This document shows positions 6,422 through 13,230 of a stretch of 13,230 nucleotides of DNA, one piece after another. Source of the stretch: Candidatus Aminicenantota bacterium (GTDB taxonomy: Bacteria; Acidobacteriota; Aminicenantia; S016-38); contig JAMOUL010000038.1 in the NCBI GenBank assembly GCA_027062035.1, positions 1 through 13,230 on the forward strand, given 5' to 3'. Numbering within the stretch: position 1 is the stretch's first letter; every line of letters begins with the position of its first letter. The translations under genes were made by a program, and so were the position numbers. The notes under the pieces are model-generated. The model had not been told where the DNA came from and did not search any database. It worked only from the letters and a program-made list of their open reading frames with translations.

Positions 6422-8272
6422 TCATTCGGAAAACCTGAAGCCCTTCTCCCTGAAAATCCTGATACAGGCATCAACTACGTCAGGGTCGTAATATTTCCCC
6501 TTAAACTTCTCGATTTCCTTTAAAGCCTCTTCAACTCCGACAGCAGGCCTGTAAGGACGATGTGAACTCATAGCCTCCACCACGTCAGCCACTGCAACAA
6601 TACGTGCCTCCAGACTTATTTCCCCATCCTTTAATCCAGCCGGGTACCCGCTTCCATCAAGCCTTTCATGATGCTGAAGGACTATCTTGTCTATGGGCCA
6701 GGGAAATTCTATCTCTTTGATTATTTCATATCCAGCCTCAGGGTGTGTCTTTATAATTTCATATTCGGCCTCTGTAAGTCGACCTGGCTTGCTTAAAATC
6801 TCCAGAGGCACCTGAATCTTCCCTATATCGTGAATCATAGCTCCGAACCTTATCCCTTCAATGCGATCCCCGGAAAGTCCCATCTCTCTGGCTATAGCCA
6901 CAGAGAGCTCTGCAACTCTTCTCTGGTGTCCTGCAGTGTAAGGATCTCTCTTTTCAATGGCTATCGCCATTGCTTCTATGGTCCTGTTAAGGGATTCTCT
7001 TAACCTCCTTTCGGCTTTCTGTCTCTCATCCTGCGCTTTCTTTATTTCAATAGCGAGGGCTATCTCCTCGGAAATCAGCTCCAGGATACATACATCGCTT
7101 CGGGTAAATGCTTCTTCTGTTTTGTAGCTCTGTAATACCATCAATCCTATAACTCTATCTCTTATTTTAAGTGGAACTCCTATCCATACCTTGGGAGGCA
7201 ACTTTGTCTTTTTTATAAATCCTCCCCTTATCTTTTTCTTAATGTCTTCCAGTGTTAAAAAAACCGGAACTCTGGATTTTATGGTGTTCTTAATCAGCTC
7301 CTCTTCTTCATTAAATACTTCCTGTCGCTGTTTTTCCCCAAAGAAGTAAGGAAAACTCAGGCGCTCCTCCTTTTCTGATAGAATCACAAAAAAGTTCTCC
7401 GTGTTCATAATCTTACCAAGGGCAACCCTTACCCTATCAAGTAGTTCAGGTAAACCTCTTTCATTATGGATTTCTGCCATTATCTTGTAAAGGGAACGCA
7501 GGGCTATTTCCACCTTTCTGGTTTCGGTGATATCAACCATTATGAAAATTACCTTTTCAAGAGCCCCGTCCTTATCCAGGAGTGGAGTGAAAGAAATACG
7601 AAAGGTTTTATTCAATCTTTCAATATCAACTACCCTTTCACGGCGGATATGCCTCCCGGAATTTAAAAGACGAAGTACAGGACAATCCTCAGGAGGTTTT
7701 CCTTTTTCACAAAGAAGGGAATAACATTTTCTCCCTATCACATCATCCCGTTTTGCTCCAATTAGTTTCACTAACGCCCTGTTCGCTTCAAGAATTTCAA
7801 AATCCCTGTCCGTGATGAAGGTCGGGGAACCGATGGACTCAAGGATTTTCTTCGTTTCCTTGAGGGATTTAAAAAGAGACTCTTCAATTTCTTTTCTTTT
7901 AGAAATGTCCCTCAGTATCCCATAGGCATACCATTGATTATTTATTTTTAAGGGATAAACTGAGACTTCAAGAGGGACCCTTTCTCCATTTTTTTTGATT
8001 CCCACGCATTCCGTAATTCTGTTTGTCCGTTTTCCCCTGCCTGTTGTAAGAAAATTAACAAGACTATCTTTAGCCCTCTTTCTAAATTCTTCGGGGACTA
8101 TAACTTCAAAAAAAGGCTTCCCTTTAACTTCTTCCTCTTTGTAAGCAAATATGGTCTCTGCTCCTTTATTCCATAAAATTATTCTTCCCCTGCCATCTAT
8201 TCCTACAATCGCCTCCCTGGCCCTGGAAGCAAGATGTCGGGCAATTAGAAAAATTAACTCTCTTTCATCCAT
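6422..8272 (-). CDS. PAS-PAS-GAF-HD-GYP cyclic-di-GMP phosphodiesterase
   Basis: This 616-residue protein has no transmembrane segment and is probably a cytoplasmic sensor-effector that hydrolyses c-di-GMP. PAS domain 1 spans about 12-125 (IVGIDGRGRIILWNKGAETIF) and PAS 2 about 135-255. A GAF domain spans about 256-412 and an HD-GYP domain about 430-614. The catalytic set is complete: H449, HD at 481-482 with K485, H510, H534-H535 and D563, with the GYP signature HHERLDGSGYP at 534-544. Intact HD-GYP residues imply an active di-iron-type phosphodiesterase. PAS 2 contains a Cys cluster (C183, C188, C197, ending in CP) that may sense redox state or bind a metal. The start has AAGGG five nt upstream; an in-frame alternative is not evident. 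No GGDEF cyclase is in the window. The tRNA genes lie downstream on the same strand. Confidence 0.94.
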   Translation of the reverse strand: MDERELIFLIARHLASRAREAIVGIDGRGRIILWNKGAETIFAYKEEEVKGKPFFEVIVPEEFRKRAKDSLVNFLTTGRGKRTNRITECVGIKKNGERVPLEVSVYPLKINNQWYAYGILRDISKRKEIEESLFKSLKETKKILESIGSPTFITDRDFEILEANRALVKLIGAKRDDVIGRKCYSLLCEKGKPPEDCPVLRLLNSGRHIRRERVVDIERLNKTFRISFTPLLDKDGALEKVIFIMVDITETRKVEIALRSLYKIMAEIHNERGLPELLDRVRVALGKIMNTENFFVILSEKEERLSFPYFFGEKQRQEVFNEEEELIKNTIKSRVPVFLTLEDIKKKIRGGFIKKTKLPPKVWIGVPLKIRDRVIGLMVLQSYKTEEAFTRSDVCILELISEEIALAIEIKKAQDERQKAERRLRESLNRTIEAMAIAIEKRDPYTAGHQRRVAELSVAIAREMGLSGDRIEGIRFGAMIHDIGKIQVPLEILSKPGRLTEAEYEIIKTHPEAGYEIIKEIEFPWPIDKIVLQHHERLDGSGYPAGLKDGEISLEARIVAVADVVEAMSSHRPYRPAVGVEEALKEIEKFKGKYYDPDVVDACIRIFREKGFRFSE

Positions 8273-8308
8273 TTGCCCTTGTAATTTACTTTTATATTAT
8301 AAGAAAAA

Positions 8309-8336
8309 TTTATAAAAAAATTATAAAGGTTTTCAA
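8309..8336 (-). promoter_or_regulatory. Possible sigma70 promoter for the HD-GYP gene
   Basis: On the minus strand TTGAAA (8336-8331) is followed by a 16-nt spacer and TATAAA (8314-8309). A second TATAAT lies at 8301-8296 but has no good -35. The whole 8273-8407 gap is very AT-rich, so chance matches are likely and the exact start is uncertain. Confidence 0.45.
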
Positions 8337-8366
8337 GAGCTAATCAGGCACAATTGTTACTATTTA

Positions 8367-8375
8367 TGTTATAAT
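8367..8375 (+). promoter_or_regulatory. Extended -10 promoter for the CcdA-thioredoxin gene
   Basis: TGTTATAAT gives a consensus TATAAT (8370-8375) preceded by the extended -10 TGn. No convincing -35 lies at 16-18 nt, which fits an extended -10 promoter. Transcription would start near 8382, leaving a short leader before the strong AAGGAGG (8397-8403) and the ATG at 8408. Confidence 0.55.
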
Positions 8376-8396
8376 TATTTTTCTAATATTTATACT

Positions 8397-8403
8397 AAGG
8401 AGG
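8397..8403 (+). promoter_or_regulatory. Strong Shine-Dalgarno site of the CcdA-thioredoxin gene
   Basis: AAGGAGG stands 4 nt before the ATG at 8408 and fixes that start. It is one of the few strong ribosome binding sites in the window, in contrast to the overlapping + strand operon whose internal genes lack one. Confidence 0.85.
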
Positions 8404-8407
8404 AATT

Positions 8408-9580
8408 ATGAATTTCTCGTTAACAGTTGTTTTTACTGCTGGATTGCTCACATTTTTTACTCCCTGCATTTTTCCTCTCATACCAGTTTACATATCCCTT
8501 TTAGTCGGAGAAGGAGTGGAGGAAATAGCCGAAAGTAAGACAAAAAGGTTCTCTCTTCTCCTGAACGCAGCAGCCTTTAACCTCGGATTAATGATCGTCT
8601 TTGTAATTATGGGGATATCTGCAACTGCCCTGGGGGCCTTCTTTATTAAGAATCGCGAGATAATGCGCCAGCTCGGGGGATTACTCATATTCCTGTTTGG
8701 ATTGAAATTCCTGGGCTATCTTAATGTTAACTTCCTTGACTACGAAAAGCGGCTTGGACCTGACAGGGTGAAATCAGATATTAGAATACTTAACTCCTTT
8801 TTAATAGGTTTCTTCTTCGGTTTCGGATGGTCTCCCTGCCTTGGCCCTGTTCTCGGTTCCATACTCACCTACACTGCCATTTCTACAACCAGGCTCTTTG
8901 AAGGCGGTTTTTATCTTCTTGTATATTCACTGGGATTCGCAATTCCCATGCTTTTATTAGCCCTGTTCTTCCAGCCATTTATGAATTTATTTAAAAAAGC
9001 TCGTAAGCTTATTCCTGTTGTAGAAAAGATTATGGGCGGAATTCTGGCTATAATGGGTGTATTGCTGATAATAAATAAGCTGACTTTCTTCGAACCTAAT
9101 CTCTTCCCGGAAAAAAAGATTACCGGAGTGCAAACAACCCAGAAATCCACCGCTGGGGAAAAAGCACTTTGTGGAGTAAATGAACTCTGTGCAACGGAAG
9201 AAAAAGGAGAAGGCGCAGAACTTGCTTCTCCCTATTCCCTGGGCGAAAATACTTTAATACCGGTTAATAAACCGGTCCTTATCGAATTTTATAGCAATTC
9301 GTGTCCGATATGCAGGAGCATGATACCCATAATTAATGCTATAGAAAGGGAATGTACCGGAAAGAATCTTGCCCTTGTAAAAATAAACATAAACTCCCCT
9401 GATGCTGCTCCTCTGGTGAAAAAATACAGGATCTTTGGGGTTCCCACCTTTGTATTTCTGGACAGTTCAGGGAAAGAAGTGGCAAGGCTTCTGGGTTATC
9501 AGGAACCTGCCAATTTCTCACGAATTCTCAAGATCATCACATCCCAGCAGTGCAAATTCTTTTCCAAGTTAGACCATTAA
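8408..9580 (+). CDS. CcdA/DsbD-type transmembrane electron carrier fused to a periplasmic thioredoxin domain
   Basis: The 390-residue protein joins a six-helix CcdA-like membrane domain (about 5-225) to a C-terminal thioredoxin fold (about 280-378). The membrane part has the two conserved Pro-Cys motifs, TPCIFPLIPVY (C20) and SPCLGPVLG (C144), whose cysteines pass electrons from cytoplasmic thioredoxin across the membrane. The thioredoxin part has CPIC (C299, C302) and the cis-Pro motif GVPTF (P346). This equals the beta plus gamma domains of DsbD without its N-terminal alpha domain. The product probably reduces periplasmic targets such as apocytochrome c or disulfide isomerases. Four extra cysteines are present: C255 and C261 in the linker, and C316 and C382 in the thioredoxin domain. 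The gene stands alone, with its own promoter and a strong ribosome binding site, and converges on the tusB-like gene. The family is clear; the physiological target is not. Confidence 0.92.
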   Translation: MNFSLTVVFTAGLLTFFTPCIFPLIPVYISLLVGEGVEEIAESKTKRFSLLLNAAAFNLGLMIVFVIMGISATALGAFFIKNREIMRQLGGLLIFLFGLKFLGYLNVNFLDYEKRLGPDRVKSDIRILNSFLIGFFFGFGWSPCLGPVLGSILTYTAISTTRLFEGGFYLLVYSLGFAIPMLLLALFFQPFMNLFKKARKLIPVVEKIMGGILAIMGVLLIINKLTFFEPNLFPEKKITGVQTTQKSTAGEKALCGVNELCATEEKGEGAELASPYSLGENTLIPVNKPVLIEFYSNSCPICRSMIPIINAIERECTGKNLALVKININSPDAAPLVKKYRIFGVPTFVFLDSSGKEVARLLGYQEPANFSRILKIITSQQCKFFSKLDH

Positions 9581-9634
9581 AATAAAAATTTCTACGATTA
9601 TTCACCAACTCATAAATTATGGTTTAAAGAAGGA

Positions 9635-9934
9635 CTAAAATTGCATAACGTTCAGAAAGGTCTGCATGAGCTCAAAGAAGGAACTTCTATCTATTACCTC
9701 TTCATCTTTGAAATCTATATTCATCGCTTCAAGGTCTTCCTTCAGGTATAAAAATTTAACCCCTTCGCTGAGCTTTTCCTCTATTATCTTCTTAAATTCC
9801 CAGGGAGAGGTTTCCTTTACAACCACAGCATCCCCCACAAATACAACAAGGTCGCCCTTTTCCGCAAGTGATAGACCTATATAAGGTTCCCTGGTCTCAA
9901 GTGGGGATTTAGAAATAATGTAAAGGACATCCAC
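9635..9934 (-). CDS. TusB/DsrH-like sulfur-relay protein
   Basis: This small 99-residue protein matches the TusB/DsrH pattern over its length. It has a start like LYIISKSPLE, a central strand GDLVVFVGDAVVV, then VKFLYLKEDLEAMNI and a C-terminal EVIDRSSFFELMQTFLNVMQF. E. coli TusB has the equivalent blocks HRSPW, GDELLLLQDGV, VYALNEDLIARGL and IDYTDFVRL. In the TusBCD complex TusB is a non-catalytic partner of the TusD sulfur carrier, which helps thiolate U34 of tRNA; DsrH serves sulfur oxidation. This copy has no cysteine, so it cannot carry a persulfide itself. TusC, TusD or TusE genes are not in the window. It lies 31 nt after the membrane-protein gene on the same strand, with no visible Shine-Dalgarno sequence. 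An in-frame GTG two codons upstream is a possible alternative start. Confidence 0.75.
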   Translation of the reverse strand: MDVLYIISKSPLETREPYIGLSLAEKGDLVVFVGDAVVVKETSPWEFKKIIEEKLSEGVKFLYLKEDLEAMNIDFKDEEVIDRSSFFELMQTFLNVMQF

Positions 9935-9965
9935 ACATATATTTTAGTTTTAAAATGAGATAGAA

Positions 9966-10904
9966 TCAAGCATCAGCAGGAGCTGGCGATGGCTCTGCTT
10001 CAAAGGCACGTTTTTTGATTTCCCTGAACTTCCTGGAAATCTTTTCAAGTTTTGCTTCTATTTCAGGAGAGGGAGTCTGGTCCTTTGTTGCAATGTGATA
10101 GTCCACTATCATCATGGTCATTGCCAGAGAGTCAAAAAAGGCAGCCTTAAGCACAAGGGCAAACCCTATTATTCCAGCAATCACAAGCCAGTCCATTGTC
10201 GAAGAAAGTGATCTTGAAAATGGAAGATAGATCAGAAGTAGAGGAATTCCAACTGCAAACAAAAACAAAACACTCATTACAAGAAGTTTTATTCCCGAAC
10301 CGATTATCTTCTTCCAGCTCTGAAAATAGAGAATTAACCCGTCCTTTGCAGACTTCCAGAAGTTTTCGTCACCCCTTACCATTGCATAGGATAGAACAGC
10401 TTCATCTATGTAGGTCAGGGAATATTTAATTATCCCCTGTACCACCCTCATTATATCCTTCAGACCAGGAAGGGGAATAAGCCCTGAAACCGTCATTAAA
10501 GTGGAATTTATGGCTCTTATAACACCAGCCACCAGCCTGTCCAGAAGGAAAAATATGGAAACTTCCTTGAAATGAGAAATGACCTTTTCCTTACCAAAGG
10601 TGAACTGGCTCTTGCCCTCGGGTATCTCCTCATTCATGATAAAGGCTGTTATAACTGCAACGTGCGCACCTTTTACCAGATAAATTAAATACATCTTGAG
10701 CAACCTGAACAGTCCTATAAATACAATAAATCCTATAATACCGATAATGCCTGCTGCTCCGGAAAACTTGCTTATAAGCATTGCTATGAACCCGAAATAT
10801 AATAAACTCAGGACCAATGCCAGCAGGTTTACCCCGAGTCTTACAAGGATAATGGGCATGGTTTTAAAGAAAAGTCCGAATCCTTTCTCAAGATTTAATT
10901 GCAT
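9966..10904 (-). CDS. Uncharacterised multi-pass membrane protein
   Basis: I do not recognise this protein of about 312 residues. Hydrophobic segments near residues 17-47, 53-75, 78-92, 118-150, 207-232 and 237-262 suggest about six membrane-spanning or re-entrant helices. The protein ends in a charged cytoplasmic-type tail (Lys/Glu-rich helix, then PSPAPADA). There are no obvious catalytic motifs and no cysteine. The frame also has an ATG at 10907, but AAGGAGG (10916-10910) is only 2 nt from it and 5 nt from the ATG at 10904, so the second Met is the better start. The gene begins 16 nt after the ABC-class ATPase stop and is surely in the same operon. The pairing suggests, without proving, a membrane partner for that ATPase. 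Confidence 0.8.
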   Translation of the reverse strand: MQLNLEKGFGLFFKTMPIILVRLGVNLLALVLSLLYFGFIAMLISKFSGAAGIIGIIGFIVFIGLFRLLKMYLIYLVKGAHVAVITAFIMNEEIPEGKSQFTFGKEKVISHFKEVSIFFLLDRLVAGVIRAINSTLMTVSGLIPLPGLKDIMRVVQGIIKYSLTYIDEAVLSYAMVRGDENFWKSAKDGLILYFQSWKKIIGSGIKLLVMSVLFLFAVGIPLLLIYLPFSRSLSSTMDWLVIAGIIGFALVLKAAFFDSLAMTMMIVDYHIATKDQTPSPEIEAKLEKISRKFREIKKRAFEAEPSPAPADA

Positions 10905-10909
10905 CATAT

Positions 10910-10916
10910 CCTCCTT
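10910..10916 (-). promoter_or_regulatory. Shine-Dalgarno site that decides the membrane-protein start
   Basis: AAGGAGG on the minus strand lies between the ATPase stop codon and tandem ATG codons at 10907 and 10904. Spacing of 5 nt favours the second ATG. Confidence 0.8.
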
Positions 10917-10920
10917 AAAA

Positions 10921-12585
10921 TTATTCCCTTGTTATTTTCAATTTTCTCATACGATTTACGGCCATGGCGAGTTCCTGTCTTCTCACCATAAACATTGAGG
11001 GAGAAATCCTTGAAAGGACCTCCAGCCCCCTCTGTTCAACATCCCTTTCCCAGCGAGAAAGGAGTTGAGAAAGGGTTGTTTTTTCCTTTCTCTGAAGGTC
11101 AAAGAGGTATCTTAAAGAATAGGATATGGTTTTAAGCTGTCCCTGGCTTCTTATTTGTTCAAACGAGTGGGTGTCCAGCTCCTCTGCTCCGTAGAGTATA
11201 GTCTCACCCTTGACCTTTATTCTGTCCTTTCCTCTGAAATAAGGGGAGAAACTTTCCGGTTCGGGTGTTCTCTCAACAGGCTTCTTAAGAGGGGGAAATT
11301 CTCCTTTAAAACTGGATGGGTACCTTGAAACAATTCGTTTTGCTTCAGAAGTTTCGTCCTCTGGTAGATATTCTTCCATTACAATCACAAGATCAGCCAC
11401 AGAGAGGTATTCCCCTGCTCCTCCAGCCACTATTATTGTGGAAATTCCAAGCTCCTTCATTTCCTTTATTCTCTCTACAAACGGTATTATCGGTTCCTTC
11501 CTTATAAGTTCTGCCATCCTTTCGTCCTTTATCATGAAATTGGTGGCTGTTGTATCCTCATCGATAAGAATAAGGGAAACTCCGAATTCCATTGCTTCGG
11601 AAATGGAAGCCGCCATGGAGGTAGAACCAGAAGCATCCTCTGTGGAAAAATCGGTTGTTTCAAGTCCACTGGGAAGGTCTCTTATGAAATTAGAAATATC
11701 CACCCTCTTCACCGACCTGCCATCTTCAGCCCTGACCTTAAGAGCATCTTCTACGGTAATAACCCATTCTCTACCATCGCCCTCTATGTGATTGTACACT
11801 CCGTTCTGGATCGCCTCAAGAAGAGTCGTTTTTCCGTGATAACCGCCACCTGATATAAGGGTAATTCCCCCGGGAATCCCCATCCCTGTGATCTTTTTTC
11901 CGCATGAGAGTTCAATTTCCACTTTTAATTTTCTTGGGGAAATGAAGAACTTTGCACCCTTCATCGGCAGATCACTTATACCGCTTTCTCTTGGAAGTAT
12001 GGAACCGTCTCCAACAAAGGCTACAAGACCGAGTTCCTTTAATTTACGTCTGAGTTCCTGCTGGCATTCGTAAAGGACCACGTGGTTTTCCAGGGCCGTT
12101 TTGTTCTGGACGCCAAAATGGAGTTTATCGGCTATTCTTGGTATTTTTTTGAGAAGTATTTCCTCTGCCTCCTTTCCCAGGATCCGCCTTCCATGAGCAG
12201 GAAGTCCAACGTAAAATTTCACAGTGAGCACTCCATTTCTGAGGGAAACCGCAGAGCGAGGGATAATTATCTGTCCCGGTTCAGAAACGGAAATAGTCCC
12301 GCTACCTCCTGTTCCCTTCCTTTCCGATTCCCTCCTGCAAAGTTCCCAGAGTCTTCTATAAATAAAATCCTCTGTGGCGATCCTCGCTTCTCCCTCTGTA
12401 TATCTTCTGGAATACCCATGACTCTTAATGGTTAGTTTAACCACCGAGGGAGTGGCAAAGGGGTCCCCCTGTATTCTTAAAAATTCAAGCTCAAAGCCTC
12501 GGAATTTATAGCTTCCCCTTAAAGTGGAATAGGCCTTATAGCCCCTTCCATCAATCTCTCTAAGCTTTCTTCTCAATCTGTCCAT
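10921..12585 (-). CDS. Predicted ATPase of the ABC class (COG3044 / PF09818 type)
   Basis: This 554-residue protein matches the conserved but poorly understood 'predicted ATPase of the ABC class' family. Its N-terminal region (about 1-235) includes the family pattern LRIQGDPFATPSVVKLTI. Walker A is SGGGYHGKTT (245-254). A signature-like segment, EDASGSTSMAASI (about 316-328), is followed by Walker B LILIDEDTTATNFM (338-351). AGGAGEYLSVADLVIVMEE (387-405) resembles the H-loop region of ABC ATPases. The C-terminal 150 residues are helical and charged. There is no membrane domain, so this is not a classical transporter subunit. A trypanosome relative, MRB1590, is linked to RNA editing and binds nucleic acid, so a nucleic-acid role is plausible. 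The frame runs upstream to a TTG at 12597, but GGAGG (12595-12591) fits the ATG at 12585 with 5-nt spacing. It overlaps tatD by 26 nt, so the two are probably translationally coupled. Confidence 0.9.
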   Translation of the reverse strand: MDRLRRKLREIDGRGYKAYSTLRGSYKFRGFELEFLRIQGDPFATPSVVKLTIKSHGYSRRYTEGEARIATEDFIYRRLWELCRRESERKGTGGSGTISVSEPGQIIIPRSAVSLRNGVLTVKFYVGLPAHGRRILGKEAEEILLKKIPRIADKLHFGVQNKTALENHVVLYECQQELRRKLKELGLVAFVGDGSILPRESGISDLPMKGAKFFISPRKLKVEIELSCGKKITGMGIPGGITLISGGGYHGKTTLLEAIQNGVYNHIEGDGREWVITVEDALKVRAEDGRSVKRVDISNFIRDLPSGLETTDFSTEDASGSTSMAASISEAMEFGVSLILIDEDTTATNFMIKDERMAELIRKEPIIPFVERIKEMKELGISTIIVAGGAGEYLSVADLVIVMEEYLPEDETSEAKRIVSRYPSSFKGEFPPLKKPVERTPEPESFSPYFRGKDRIKVKGETILYGAEELDTHSFEQIRSQGQLKTISYSLRYLFDLQRKEKTTLSQLLSRWERDVEQRGLEVLSRISPSMFMVRRQELAMAVNRMRKLKITRE

Positions 12586-13230
12586 CTTCTCCTCCAAATA
12601 ACCTGAAATAGTTTTTCACAAGTACCTGCGATAATTCTTCCAGATGCATTTTCTTTAATTGAGCCAGTTTTTCAGCCACTTTCACAACGTAAGCAGGCTC
12701 ATTCCTTTTACCGCGAAATGGAACAGGGGCAAGATAGGGCGAATCCGTCTCCACGAGTATCCTGTCGTGGGGAGTTTTTATAGCTACATCCCTTATAAAA
12801 TCTGCCCATTTAAAGGTAATCATTCCAGAGAAGGAAATGTAAAACCCCTTTTTAATACCGAAATCGGCAAGCCAGGGCTCCTCTGAAAAGCTGTGAAAAA
12901 CCCCTATTACATTGAACTCTTCAAGTATTCTGGCAATATCATCGGCTGATTCCCTGCTGTGAATAATAACGGGAAGGCTGTAGCTCTCCGCTATTTCAAG
13001 CTGTTTCTTAAGTGCTTCCTGCTGGTCTTTCCCGGGAGAAAAATCATAGTGGTAATCCAGACCAATTTCCCCTATAGCAACCACAAGCTTCTCCTTTGCT
13101 GCCCTTTTTACCAGGGATTCCCTCTCATCATCAAAATCCCTTGCTTCATGGGGATGAACTCCAACGGCAAGATGGATACTGGAACTTCCGGGAAAAAGCT
13201 GGAGGGCTTTTTCAAACTCCTCTGTGGTAC
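12560..13230 (-). CDS. tatD: TatD-family metal-dependent hydrolase/DNase, 5' truncated by window edge
   Basis: About 222 codons are visible and the frame is open to the right edge, so the N-terminus, including the expected HxH metal ligands, lies outside. Upstream of an internal GTG at 13084 the frame continues with conserved TatD sequence (AVGVHPHEA, then a linker to VVAIGEIGLDYHYD), so that GTG is not the true start. Visible metal-site residues are the Glu of GEIGLDYH, the His of VIIHSRE, the His of GVFHSF and the Asp of VETDSPYLAPVPFRGKRNEP, so the active site looks intact. TatD enzymes are TIM-barrel amidohydrolase-fold nucleases with 3'-5' exonuclease or DNase activity, though YcfH/YabD-type paralogues may have other substrates. 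The stop TAG lies inside the start of the ABC-class ATPase gene. The tatD or ycfH label is by family; which paralogue it is cannot be told. Confidence 0.92.
   Translation of the reverse strand, partial: TTEEFEKALQLFPGSSSIHLAVGVHPHEARDFDDERESLVKRAAKEKLVVAIGEIGLDYHYDFSPGKDQQEALKKQLEIAESYSLPVIIHSRESADDIARILEEFNVIGVFHSFSEEPWLADFGIKKGFYISFSGMITFKWADFIRDVAIKTPHDRILVETDSPYLAPVPFRGKRNEPAYVVKVAEKLAQLKKMHLEELSQVLVKNYFRLFGGEDGQIEKKA

Noticed and set aside
8273..8407. Riboswitch or small RNA in the divergent intergenic region
   Set aside because: The 135 nt are almost entirely A/T with no conserved-looking structured element; promoters and the ribosome binding site account for what can be seen.
9259..9276. 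Seven-bp stem, four-nt loop hairpin (ACCGGTT/AACCGGT)
   Set aside because: It is inside the CcdA-thioredoxin gene just before the thioredoxin domain, no T-run follows, and codon choice explains it.
9581..9634. Possible bidirectional terminator between the convergent CcdA-thioredoxin and tusB-like genes
   Set aside because: The gap is AT-rich but I find no stable GC-containing hairpin with a T-run on either strand.
11438..11791. Open frames of 117 codons on the + strand at 11438-11791 and 12082-12435
   Set aside because: They are antisense to the well-supported ABC-class ATPase gene, have no ribosome binding site and show low-complexity Ser-rich translations typical of shadow frames.
12586..12597. 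TTG start at 12597 for the ABC-class ATPase
   Set aside because: The would-be first codons contain the GGAGG ribosome binding site that is ideally placed for the ATG at 12585.
13082..13084. GTG at 13084 as the tatD start
   Set aside because: Conserved TatD sequence, including the GVHPHEA motif, continues in frame upstream to the window edge.

Overview
The window looks like chromosomal DNA from a Gram-negative-type bacterium, possibly thermophilic. A SurA/parvulin-type chaperone, a TusB/DsrH-like protein, a putative lipoprotein and a CcdA/DsbD-type electron carrier imply a periplasm. The proteins are rich in Lys, Glu and Ile, and Arg is mostly encoded by AGA/AGG, a pattern common in thermophiles. 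I cannot name the species from sequence alone. There are no phage, transposon, CRISPR or plasmid features.

Region 1 (2-6213, + strand) is one compact polycistron of five genes that overlap by 1, 10, 16 and 4 nt. They encode the C-terminal part of a SurA/PpiC-like peptidyl-prolyl isomerase, a B12-binding-domain radical SAM protein of unknown substrate, a ThiI-type tRNA sulfurtransferase without a rhodanese domain, a family 5 solute-binding lipoprotein without permeases, and an orphan membrane histidine kinase. The last two overlap as ATGA and could form a ligand-sensing pair.

Region 2 (6219-8272, - strand) holds a PAS-PAS-GAF-HD-GYP cyclic-di-GMP phosphodiesterase. Downstream on the same strand are tRNA-Pro(UGG) and tRNA-Arg(UCU), with a good sigma70 promoter (TTGACG-17-TAAAAT) of their own. 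The tRNA-Arg 3' end lies 5 nt from the convergent kinase stop codon.

Region 3 (8273-9580) is a 135-nt AT-rich divergent promoter region followed by a + strand CcdA-thioredoxin fusion, probably a thiol-reductant transporter delivering electrons to the periplasm.

Region 4 (9635-13230, - strand) reads, in transcription order, tatD (5' end outside the window), a COG3044/PF09818 'ABC-class' predicted ATPase, an uncharacterised multi-pass membrane protein and a TusB/DsrH-like sulfur-relay protein. tatD and the ATPase gene overlap by 26 nt, and the membrane protein gene follows 16 nt later, so these three are very probably an operon.

Recurring themes are sulfur and thiol chemistry (ThiI, TusB-like, CcdA-thioredoxin) and signalling by proteins whose partners are not adjacent (binding protein, histidine kinase, HD-GYP). 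I see no clear previously undescribed defence or mobile system. The best leads are the binding-protein/kinase pair, the Fe-S-type cysteine set in ThiI, and the coupled TatD/ABC-class-ATPase/membrane-protein operon.
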